Source: Salvelinus alpinus (taxonomy: Eukaryota; Chordata; Actinopteri; Salmoniformes; Salmonidae). Taken from it: a stretch of 64,000 nucleotides of DNA. The position numbers were made by a program, and so were the translations under genes. The stretch lies in NCBI RefSeq assembly GCF_045679555.1, contig NC_092093.1:67849214-67913213 (forward strand), written 5' to 3'. A model generated the notes under the pieces. The model was not told where the DNA came from and did not search any database. It saw only the letters and a program-made list of their open reading frames with translations. Positions 44,882 through 55,368 of the stretch are shown piece after piece (within the stretch, counting starts at the first letter, position 1; every line of letters starts with the position of its first letter).

Positions 44882-45360
44882 CCCATCTACAATTTAGCCC
44901 AAACAACTACCTCTTTACCTACTGTATTTATTTTATTAATTTATTTTGCTCCTTTGCACCCCATTATTTTCTGTCTCTACTTTGCACTTTCTTCCGCTGC
45001 AAACCAACCATTCCAGGGTTTTTTTTTTTTTTTAGTTTTATTTTACTTGCTGTGTTGTATTCACTTCACCTCCATGGCCTTTTATATTTTTATTTATTTA
45101 TTTTATTTATTTATACATATATTTGTTTGCCTTCACCTCCCTTATCTCACCTCACTTGCTCACATTGTATATAGACTTATTTTTTTTTTCACTGTATTAT
45201 TGACTATATGTTTGTTTTACTCCATGTGTAACTATGTGTTGTTGTATGTGTCGAACTGCTTTGCTTTATCTTGGCCAGGTCGCAATTGTAAATGAGAACG
45301 TGTTCTCAATTTGCCTACCTGGTTAAATAAAGGTTAAATAAAAATAAATAAATAAAAAAG
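42690..45360 (+). mobile_element. L2-type LINE, 5'-truncated, best-preserved copy
   Basis: The coding part runs to 44881, followed by a 3' UTR and a tail containing the hairpin GAGAACGTGTTCTC, then GGTTAAATAAAGGTTAAATA and an A/T-rich (AAATA)n end. The 5' boundary is at about 42690, where LINE-like codons (SLKRSLKHFSEQAFLIDLAG) begin. It lacks the endonuclease domain, so it is a 5'-truncated insertion. Other copies: 8078-15310 (split) and 63238-64000. Confidence 0.88.
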
Positions 45361-46369
45361 GTGGTAATTGAATGACAGAATTACCAGTTACTGTGCTCTA
45401 TTGATGGAAAAGCATCACCTATGCCTCATTGCATATAGTAAAATACTTTATACTTAATATTTATTAATATCTTTTAGTGGATTATAATGGCAATTGATAA
45501 GTATTGACGATTACGTTTATCATTCGTTCTGCCTGTCATTCTAGATGTGATAATACTACGTATTCACCACTACCTCCTTGAAATGTTCTATCAAATGCAT
45601 GTCATTGTAGTATTGTATTCTCTTCTGCTGCCAATGCTGCACTGACAAATACACAAATGCAATAGGAACTGTGAATCCATTGAACTAAGTTGACACACAT
45701 TGAAAATGCATGGCAATAACTAAAACGACACTTATAGTCGTAACCGCGGCTCTCCAGGTTGCGACATTGAAACACATTACGCGCATCTCAGTAGGCTCTC
45801 GACGCTGACAGTAGCGGAATGCCAGGTGGATTTTAACGCTGACAAAATGAACCCAAAAGTATAATCACCAGCGACAGCATTCATGTCAACAGTGAGATAC
45901 ATATGATAGCAATAAAGAGAGAAAATGCTCTCACCTTCCACCCCAGCCGAGGAAATGTGCCCGTGTCTTCGTTTACTGACCTATGTGACTCCCAATCCAC
46001 TGGGTTATGTTTTAGTGACCCCTCTATGGTTGTAAACTGTGCGTCTACGGAAATTATGCTCGTGCTTGGGCTACCTCATCAGCGTTTGAACTGAGCAACT
46101 CCTACACGCTTTTTCTGATCTCATACACACATTGATAGTCTCGTGAACTCTGACTGTAAAACATCCGTATGCCTATATGAGCTGCAACTGATGCGCTCTG
46201 CGTATATGTGTTTGTGAATACCACTGTCGCTTCCTGCATCAGACCGAAGGGGTCGGGAACAATGTTGGGAACAGTTGGGAATGGAGAATTGCCAATTTGC
46301 ACGAAGGTTGATTACTCAACACTGTTTAGTGTTTCAACATTAGAAGTGTAGCCTATGAAGGAATACGAA
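45361..46369. other. intergenic, nothing recognised
   Basis: About 1 kb with no supported gene and no repeat I can name. Confidence 0.45.
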
Positions 46370-47159
46370 AGTATTGGGTTATTATATGTGGCGATTTTAG
46401 CAAGTAAATCTTGGGGGGGCAAACTCCCCAATTTGTGTGTACATGCATGCCAGCAAAGCCACTACACAACACAACACTAAACAATACATTAATTGGACTA
46501 TAACGTTTACAAACGGTGCCCACAAACTGTTTTTGGCCTACATAAAGCTGTCCCAACAGCAGAGTCCCAACAGCAGTCCCAACACTGTTACACCTGGCTA
46601 TCAATGAAAACTTGTCTGGCAGCGAAACAGTTCATTCAGGCTCATTCACTTACTGCCTTTAAAAAAACAGCTGATATGGCTGACTTGCTTAAACAAATGT
46701 GTTTTTTACTGACAATTGAGATGTCCCCTTATGCCATAGTTTGTACGAGCGCATAAAAGGCAATCCGTAATTTCGATTAAGATATTAATGAACAAGCTAG
46801 GATGGACGTAGTCAATACAACTCTTTGTTCAGCACTTTTGAAATGCACAGTGACAGAATTAATAACATGGGCCGTGCTTACAGTATTGTCATTGTACAAC
46901 AAGTCCGAACTGTAGGATAAGAAAGGTGCACATAAGCAGACAATGAAAGTTCTTACAATATTCAATTATGAAATTTCTCTAAAACAGACTCCAGGCTGCA
47001 TGTGCACCACCTGGAACAGTAGGGTAAATTATGAGGGGAAAAGGGACCAAATTATTAGGGTGAGGCACATGGGCTACTAACAGCTTACTACACAACATTC
47101 ACTTAGTTTTATTTTCTTAGCTACAGTATACATACCTTCCTGGCATATTACATAATTTA

Positions 47160-48403
<1,244 letters not shown>

Positions 48404-49087
48404 TATGCAGCACCATACAATACATTTTTGGGCTCACCTTGTTGTGCTGTGCTCACTTGAACAGGAAAGTGGGGCGGCAGTCCTTCGCGTGAAAATTTTG
48501 TCATCAAACTTTGTCATCAAAGTGGCATTCTCTGGATTTATGATGTTTTCAAGACAACTGGAAACTCAGAAAAAAACAAGGTTTAATCATGGCGTTAGTG
48601 ATCTTCAGGTTGGAGCTTTAGAAAGAGGCCAAAGTTCCTGACTTTGAATTTCGAGTTGGATGACTGTTCAAAACGTATTTTCCCAGTCGGAGCTCGTTTT
48701 TTTCAGAGTTCCCAGTTGTCCTGAACTCAATGAAGTTTCCAGTTGTTTTGAAAGCGTCAGAAGTCCTGCTGGATTGACAGCATGGACAATGTTGAATGTT
48801 TATTTTTTTAAGCTTGGAACAGAGACCCTTAAACCCAGACTTGGACCACACATCCACTCCACTGAATAGCAGGCTAGTGATTGCTTTGCAATGCCTTCAG
48901 TTAGACACTGATTCCTTCCAAACCACTCATTGTTGAATTTGCGAGTTCCAACTTGTTGTATAATGTTTGTCCCATGGCCGATGACCACCGATATGTTTTA
49001 TCTATAATTTCTCTTGATAATTTCTCTTCATATGACAAGGATTTGTCAGTAGATTGTCAACTTGATTCATGATGATGACTGCTAGCT
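48404..49087. other. continuation of the long repeat, no gene
   Basis: Contains TTTTCCCAGTCGGAGCTCGT and other stretches of the repeat described at 46370-49640; nothing coding. Confidence 0.4.
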
Positions 49088-49101
49088 AAGATTATGAAAG
49101 T

Positions 49102-49431
49102 AGCGTCGTCCGGGTTAGGGGGGGGTTTGGCCGGCAGGGATGTCCTTGTCCCATCGCGCTCTAGCGACTCCTGTGGCGGGCCAGGCACATGCACGCTGAC
49201 ACAGTCGCCAGGTGTACGGTGTTTCCTCCGACACATTGGTGTGGCTGGCTTCCGGGTTAAGTAGCGGTGCCGGTTGGGTCGTGTTTCGGAGGACGCATGG
49301 CTCTCGACCTTCGCCTCTCCCGAGTCCGTACGGGAGTTGCAGCAATGAGACAAGACTGTAACTACCAATTGGATACCATGAAATTGGGGAGAATATATTT
49401 TTTTTTTAATTTAAAAATAAATAAAAATAAA
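49102..49431 (+). mobile_element. SINE-like element with 14-bp target duplication
   Basis: The body reads GCGTCGTCCGGGTTAGGGGG, CGCGCTCTAGCGACTCCTGT, GCCAGGTGTACGGTGTTTCC and GCAATGAGACAAGACTGTAA, ending in a T-rich/A-rich tail. It is flanked by AAGATTATGAAAGT (49088-49101) and AAGATTTTGAAAGT (49432-49445). The first bases match the body of the SINE at 24748 (CGTCGTCCGGGTTAGGG), so it is a 5'-truncated longer relative. Confidence 0.85.
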
Positions 49432-49445
49432 AAGATTTTGAAAGT

Positions 49446-51052
49446 GTGATGTTGACATGCAAATGGAAAATGGGATTTGATAGGAGTGACGCCAAATTCA
49501 AGCTGGTTTCCCTTGACACTTGTTTTGGTGCGCCAGAACCATTCACAGTTGAGCACGCTCAGTTTAGCTGAACACTGATTAGCTAATTTGTTGAACAAAA
49601 TAGCATCAGATAAATGACCTACCTTCACGTAGAGAGACAGAGGGGCGCTGTTTCACTTGCTCGGATGCTTTTTCCTGTGAGATAAATTCAGCCTCCTGCG
49701 AATTAAAGGAAAATTATGAAACACAGAGAGACGAAAGATGCATTATTTTATGTGTTTACATTTTTTCGGGTCCATGGTACCATGAATACACGCCACTGGG
49801 GTCCATGGCATCCATGAATACACGCCACTGGGGCCCAGGACCGAGTTCGGGAAACCCTGATCTAAAGGACATGCCTAAACCGAACCTCATAAAGCAATTC
49901 ATTAAATGTTTTAAATTAGACCTAATGCCAAGGAAAATATACTATCCTAATTGAAATTACAATATAGCTAATGGTAAATGTACAATTATTCAACTAGCCT
50001 ATTTCATGATTTTTATGAAACTGACGCCAAAACGGGGAAAACTGCTATAATTATAATTCTACCAGCGAGAAATTACATTAGGCATAGGCTCAAAGACATT
50101 GGCAGAGTCAAGGCCGTCTACGGCATAGATATCCTATTTAATCAAAGAAATTAAGTATTCGAATTCCTATTTCTATGGTGTGCGGTGCCAGGGACGCAGT
50201 CTCAATTAAAGTGATTACGGACATTGTGGCGGTCAATATCTAATTAGCCTCGCGAGCAGGGCCAATAAGGAAGCGGACCGGAGCATGGAGCGCAATAGAT
50301 TCTATAAAGTGGACGTTTATGGCAATTTGGCACAAGACATAATAGCCTATATATTTTTTCTCATACGAGGGAGAGAAGATTTGACTTTAGTGCATCACTA
50401 TGGGCCGGTTTACCTTTAAGTCTTGGCCGAAAATGCATGCTTAATGGAGAATCTCCATTGAAATGGTGTTTTAGTCAAGGACTAAACTTAAACTTAATCT
50501 GTGTCCGGCGCCAGCCCTATTATATATCTAATAATGTTATTCTTCATAATAGACAATTGAGCATCAAAACCTTAAACAAATTGCCTAAACAAATTAATAC
50601 CCATATAATCATATAATAATCATAACTGCTTTAAACCACTGACAGTAAAAACGTGGAAGTGACTGAAGACCTTGTGTGGGTTAAATGGAAATGTACACAA
50701 ATCAAAGCACAGGTATAGGAGACACTCTTCCACCGTGCCTGGGCCTGTTCTGGCTTAACCATGATGCCACATCATACGAATATAATCATGTGAATATTGT
50801 GAATTCATGCATTGACTCTGTCATTGATAGGATATTTTTCATTGAATTTGGTCAAACATCAATTTATAAATAGTAGGAAATATTGATAATTGCGTTGCAG
50901 CTACTTTTAAGCAAGTCTAATTCTAGGCAGGTGCATCAATTGACCACACGATGGCGCTGGTGTTCAAAATTCTATATCACAAAGCCTCTTCAGGCGTTTT
51001 TTGCTGAGGTGAGATATGGGGCAGAGATTTTTTTTTTTTTATATTATCATTT
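49446..51052. other. intergenic; short tandem duplication and a palindrome, no gene
   Basis: A tandem duplication of GGTCCATGG...CATGAATACACGCCACTGGGG occupies about 49769-49836, and the palindrome 50402-50518 is listed separately. Otherwise unrecognised. Confidence 0.5.
50402..50518. mobile_element. palindromic MITE centred on AATGGAGAATCTCCATT
   Basis: Arms GGGCCGGTTTACCTTTAAGT and CTTAATCTGTGTCCGGCGCC-AGCCC fold around TTAATGGAGAATCTCCATTG. The left arm is more diverged than the right (GTTTTAGTCAAGGACTAAAC). Confidence 0.65.
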
Positions 51053-51216
51053 TAAAAATGTTATTTAACTAGGCAAGTCAGTTAAGAACAAATTCTTTAT
51101 TTACAATTACGGCCTACCGAGGAACAGATTTGTACCTTGTCAGCTCGGGGATTCAAACCAGTAACATTTCGGTTAGTGGCCCAAATGCTCTAACCACTAG
51201 GAAATCTGCCGCACCA
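51053..51216 (-). mobile_element. HpaI-type SINE
   Basis: On the minus strand the head (GGTTAGAGCATTTGGGCC, ACCGAAATGTTACTGGTTTG) and tail (AAAGAATTTGTTCTTAACTG then ACTTGCCTAGTTAAATAAC) match the SINE at 5298. The tail is A/T-rich up to about 51030. Confidence 0.8.
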
Positions 51217-51522
51217 GATTTGAGCATAAAGGGACATTTCAATCATAAATTAAAGTTTGTAATATGTTTTCAGACCTCAAAGTAACACCTTTTGTCTTTT
51301 GCTTATTTATGAAAAGATTATTGGAGTTAGATTAATAATATTTTATACAAACAACATACATAATGATATATGATTAAATACATGGGGAATGTTCCACAGG
51401 TCAATAATAAACATTTAAAATGAGGTGTCAAATTGTTTTTTAAAGTTCAACTATAAAAATATTAAATATATATTGATGGATTTCAATTCAACTTCCTAGT
51501 CATGTAGAGACAGACACTATTT

Positions 51523-52000
51523 ACTTTTTTATTTTATTTAACCTTTATTTAACTAGGCAAGTCAGTTAAGAACAAATTCTTATTTACAATGACGGCCTAC
51601 CAAAAGGCAAAAGGCCTCCTGCGGGGATGGGGGCCTGGGATTAAAAAAATAAATACAATATAAATATAGGACAAAACACACATCACAAGAGAGACAACAC
51701 ACTACATAAAGAGAGACCTAAGACAACAACATAACAATGCAGCAAAACATGACAACACAGCATGGTAGCAACACAACATGACAACAACATGGTAGCAACA
51801 CAACATAGTGGTAGCACAAAAACATGGTACAAATATTATTGGGCAAAGTCAACAGCACAAAGGTCAAGAAGGTAGAGACAACAACACGTCATACAAAGCA
51901 GCCACAACTGTCAGTAAGAGTGGCCATGATTGAGTCTTTAAATGAAGAGATTGAGATAAGACTGTCCAGTTTGAGTGTTTGTTGCAGCTAACCAAGCATT
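51523..52000 (-). mobile_element. 3' end of a LINE sharing the SINE tail
   Basis: The minus-strand end is TCATTGTAAATAAGAATTTG then TTCTTAACTGACTTGCCTAG and TTAAATAAAGGTTAAATAAA, identical in plan to the HpaI-type tail. The body beyond (GTTGTGTTGCTACCATGTTG repeats, about 51740-51830) differs from the SINEs, so it is a LINE 3' UTR rather than a SINE. Near 51990 it reads toward a C-terminal coding region but is truncated there. Confidence 0.65.
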
Positions 52001-52061
52001 GGCACATTGAATACAAGCTTTCTACGTGGTTTCTATTTGAGTTCCCTGGTCTCCCCTAGCA

Positions 52062-52733
52062 TAATGTCAACGTTGTGAGCAGAGTGCCCCATGGTGGCGG
52101 TGGGGTTATGGTATGGGCAGGCATAAGCTATAGACAACCAACACAACTGAATTTTATAGTTGGCAAGTTGAATGCACGGAGATACCGTGACGAGATCCTG
52201 TTGTGGCATTCATCCGTTGGCATCACCTCATGTTTCAGCATGATAATGCACAGCCCCATGTTGCAAGGATCTGTACACAATGGAAGCTGAAAATGTCCCA
52301 GTTCTTCCATGGCCTGCATAATCACCAGACATGTCACCCATTGAGCACGTTTGGGATGCTCTGGATCAACGTGTACAACAGTGTCTTCCACTTCCCACCA
52401 ATATCCAGCAACTTCGCACAGCCATTGAAGAGGAGTGGGACAACATTCCACAGGCCACAATCAACCGCCTGATCAATTCTATGTGAAGATGTGTCGCACT
52501 GCATGAGGCAAATAGTGGTCACACCTGATACTTACTGGTTTTCTTATCCATGCCCCTATCTTTTTTAAAGGTATCTGGGACCAACAGGTGCATATCTGTA
52601 TTCCCAGTCATGTGAAAACCATAGATTGGGGCCTAATGTATTTATTTAAAGTGACTGATTTCCTTATATGAACTGTGATGCAGTAAAATCTTTGAAGTTG
52701 TTGCATTTTGCCTTTATATTTTTGTTCAGTGTA
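52062..52733 (+). pseudogene. Tc1-like transposon, 3' half (copy F)
   Basis: Starts inside the transposase at HGGGGVMVWAGISY (52080 on) and continues with LMFQHDNAQPHVAR (second catalytic Asp) and SPDMSPIEHVWDAL (third acidic residue, about 52327-52365, after a TAA in PWPA-stop-SPD). It goes on to INRLINSM and a right tip TTTATATTTTTGTTCAGTGT-A. The 5' half and left tip are missing. Confidence 0.88.
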
Positions 52734-52984
52734 GTTCTGTGACCAGAACAATCCGAACATGTGACTGATGGATAGCTGTGAATCTAAGCTTCTTTTTTTT
52801 TTACTCCATATACTAGTTTATACATATGAACAACAATTTACAGACGCACACAAACAATGACTAGATCTCATCTACCCAGAGCCGCATGCTCACCCCCATC
52901 CCTAGTGTCTGCATTATTGTTTGTCATTTGGCCTTAAACAGTTGATGAATTTGTTTTTCTCGGTCCGGCCTATGCTATTTCAAT
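52734..52984. other. no gene recognised
   Basis: Intergenic sequence with a T10 run at about 52793. Confidence 0.5.
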
Positions 52985-53275
52985 ATTTAAAAAAGACATG
53001 GCATTTTATTTTTCCATTGTGTTAATGGTTGATTGATTTCCACGTTTTTTGTATACGTTTTTTCAAGCTGAGTGATGAGAAGAGAATCGTCCAGCCCGTT
53101 CGGTATCTCACTACACCTCCATATGCCGTGTTTTAAAATTATACATACAGACGGATTAAAAGTACATTTACTAATACTTCTGACAGCGAACGTTCTAACT
53201 CCGCCCACAATTTCCGGACTTCATGGTAGTCCCAGAATGCATGGATTATTGAGTCATTATTAGTTTTACGCTTGT
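52985..53275 (-). pseudogene. possible L1/Tx1-type LINE C-terminal fragment
   Basis: The minus strand reads NNDSIIHAFWDYHEVRKLWA in one frame, resembling the HxFWxC-xVxxFWxE segment near the end of L1-type ORF2 proteins (His-Cys motif weakened to Tyr). It continues in another frame through LDDSLLITQLEKTYTKNVEI and INQPLTQWKNKM. A frameshift separates the two. The family call is tentative. Confidence 0.4.
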
Positions 53276-53859
53276 AAAATTTATTGGACCCTAAATCCAC
53301 AGAAATTACGGACCATGTAAAAACTTCGATGCACGCACAACATTCAGACAATCGTGTTACTGTCGACAATAAAAAGTCCTCAGAAACATGGGTCTTCTCC
53401 CTTCGGACGACTATAACACCCTGAGTGGGCGGGTGCAGTGTCCAGATGCGGATTTCCAAGCGCTCTGATTGGTTGGGAATGGCAGGGCTATGATGGGTGA
53501 GTGGTAACTAAGGTAGGCTCAGCAGTCAAACTAACCGTTTTTAAGGGAAACTGAAGGGACAGTGACGGGAAGTTTGGTAGAGAAGAGAGAAGCAGAGCGA
53601 AGCAGGGCGGCCTTTAAAAAAAATGTACAGCTTTTATTTTTAAGACATGACTCCGCCTTTGTGCTGTAGGATGTTAATTTTCTCTCTTGTATAATAAATG
53701 CTATACATTAGTTTACACTGGATTAAGCATAATTGTATTTCGTTAGTTATGCGCCCACATTCCCTCCATTTTGTGCCAACATCAGATATTTTTAAGTCTT
53801 GGTTCCAACAGTAAAAAAAAAACATTCTCAAAATATTTACCAAGTAGGCAAAAATAAAA
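53276..53859. other. intergenic, GC-box and CCAAT-like motifs, no gene shown
   Basis: Contains GAGTGGGCGGGTGCAGT (about 53424) and CTGATTGGTTGGGAATGG (inverted CCAAT, about 53465), followed by a purine-rich GGGAAGTTTGGTAGAGAAGA stretch. Could be a promoter remnant, but no transcript or exon can be shown. Confidence 0.3.
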
Positions 53860-54040
53860 AGTAATAATAAAAAGTAACGTAATAAGAATAACAATAACGA
53901 GGTTATATACAGGAGGCACCGGTACCGAGTCAGTGTGCAGGGATACAGGCTAGTTGAGGTAATCTGTACCTGTAGGTGGGGGTGAAGTGACAAACAAACA
54001 GCAAGTAGCAGCAGTGTACAAGGGGGGTCAATGTAAATTG
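53860..54040 (-). mobile_element. Rex1-like LINE 3' UTR fragment
   Basis: AACGAGGTTATATACAGGAG then GCACCGGTACCGAGTCAGTG and CAGGCTAGTTGAGGTAATCT resemble the 3' UTR of the LINE copy at 55369 (AGCGAGGCTATATACAGGCA, CCGGTTAGTCGGCCAATTGA, GGTAGTATGTACATGTAGGT). Confidence 0.6.
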
Positions 54041-54059
54041 GCGATTTTTATGAAATGTT

Positions 54060-54449
54060 CAGCAGATGGCACCATTTTCTTGTTGTTTTTTTAAATTTAC
54101 GGATAGCCAGAGGCACGCTCCAACATTCTAACATAATTTACAAACGAAGCATGTGTGTTGAGTGAGTTCACCAGATCATAGGCAGTAGGGACGACCAACG
54201 ATGTTCTGTTGATAAGTGTGTGAATTGTACCACTTTCCTGTCCTGCTTAGCATTCAAAATGTAACGTGTACTTTTGGGTGTCAAGGAAAATGTATGAAGT
54301 TAAAAAAAAGTACATTATTTTCATTAGGAATGTAGTGAAGTAAAAGTAGTCAGAAATAGAAAAAGTAAAGTACAGATACCCCCCCAAATTACTTAAGTAG
54401 TACCTTAAAGTACTTAAGTAAAAATACTTTAAAGTACTTAACACCACTG
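54060..54449 (-). mobile_element. hAT-type non-autonomous fragment with CAGTGGTG tip
   Basis: On the minus strand it starts CAGTGGTGTTAAGTACTTTA and continues with AAGTACTTTAAGGTACTACT-type repeats, then ATTTTCCTTGACACCCAAAA and CATTTTGAATGCTAAGCAGG. Only this tip is present; the opposite end is lost at the LINE fragment. Confidence 0.6.
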
Positions 54450-54593
54450 AATTTTAACATATTTTATGGAAAACAGATGTATGTTTCTGAAGGATGTACC
54501 ATGCTGCACTGTTGAAAAGATGACCGTTCGATTCGAACAGGGCGCGCCACCCTCACCAGCTACATCCGTTCACGTGACGGGCCATATTTTTTC

Positions 54594-54667
54594 ATTTTTA
54601 ATTTAACCTTTATTTAACTAGGCAAGTCAGTTAATTAAGAACACATTCGTATTTATAATGACGGCCG
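54594..54667 (-). mobile_element. SINE/LINE tail fragment
   Basis: Minus-strand GTCATTATAAATACGAATGT then GTTCTTAATTAACTGACTTG, CCTAGTTAAATAAAGGTTAA: the shared retroelement tail without a recognisable head. Confidence 0.7.
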
Positions 54668-55052
54668 AACCACATAGCCCGTTTAACCCGGGGAAGCTTA
54701 ATCGAATCCCTTCAATGTTTGAGGCTATATTGTGTTTGTTTACGTTTACTTTGTCTACAAACATTGGAGTAAAATGACAGTTGAACTAAGCTGATAAGGA
54801 ATTGCTAAGTTATATTTCAAGAAGAAATGGGTACGCCTACATTAATTTACCTACATATAAATAATTCCAAACTGCTGATTCTTCCTTAGTTGTTAATTTT
54901 ATCGAAAGCTAACGGCACAACCTAGATTCGAGCCAGTCTTAAGTAGTTTAACATGTTATTACTCCAACCTCGTGAAATTGACAAGCTGACACGTTTTCAT
55001 TTTCGTCAAAATCAACTTTATATCGAAGGAGTGCTTATGAGTTGACTGCATG

Positions 55053-55289
55053 TGTAACGGATGTGAAATGGCTAGCTAGTTAGCGGGTACGCGCTAGTAG
55101 CGTTTCAATCAGTTACGTCACTTGCTCTGAAACCTATAAGTAGTGTTGCCCCTTGCTCTGCAAGGGCCGTGGCTTTTGTGGAGCGATGGGTAACGACGCT
55201 TCGTGGGTGTCAGTTGTTGATGTGTGCAGAGGGTCCCTGGTTCGCGCCCGGGTCGGGGCGAGGGGACGTACTAAAGTTATACTGTTACA
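55053..55289. repeat. TGTAAC-ended tRNA-like repeat, copy 3
   Basis: The most complete copy: TGTAACGGATGTGAAATGGC ... TGCCCCTTGCTCTGCAAGGG ... GAGGGTCCCTGGTTCGCGCC-CGG (box B-like) ... AAGTTATACTGTTACA. Flanked by CATG on both sides (55049-55052, 55090-style match at 55290-55293). Confidence 0.75.
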
Positions 55290-55368
55290 CATGCACATGC
55301 GCAGTTCAGCGCGAGACAAGCGTGAGACCCGATGACGTTGTTATACGCATGAGCTAATACCGCGTTGA

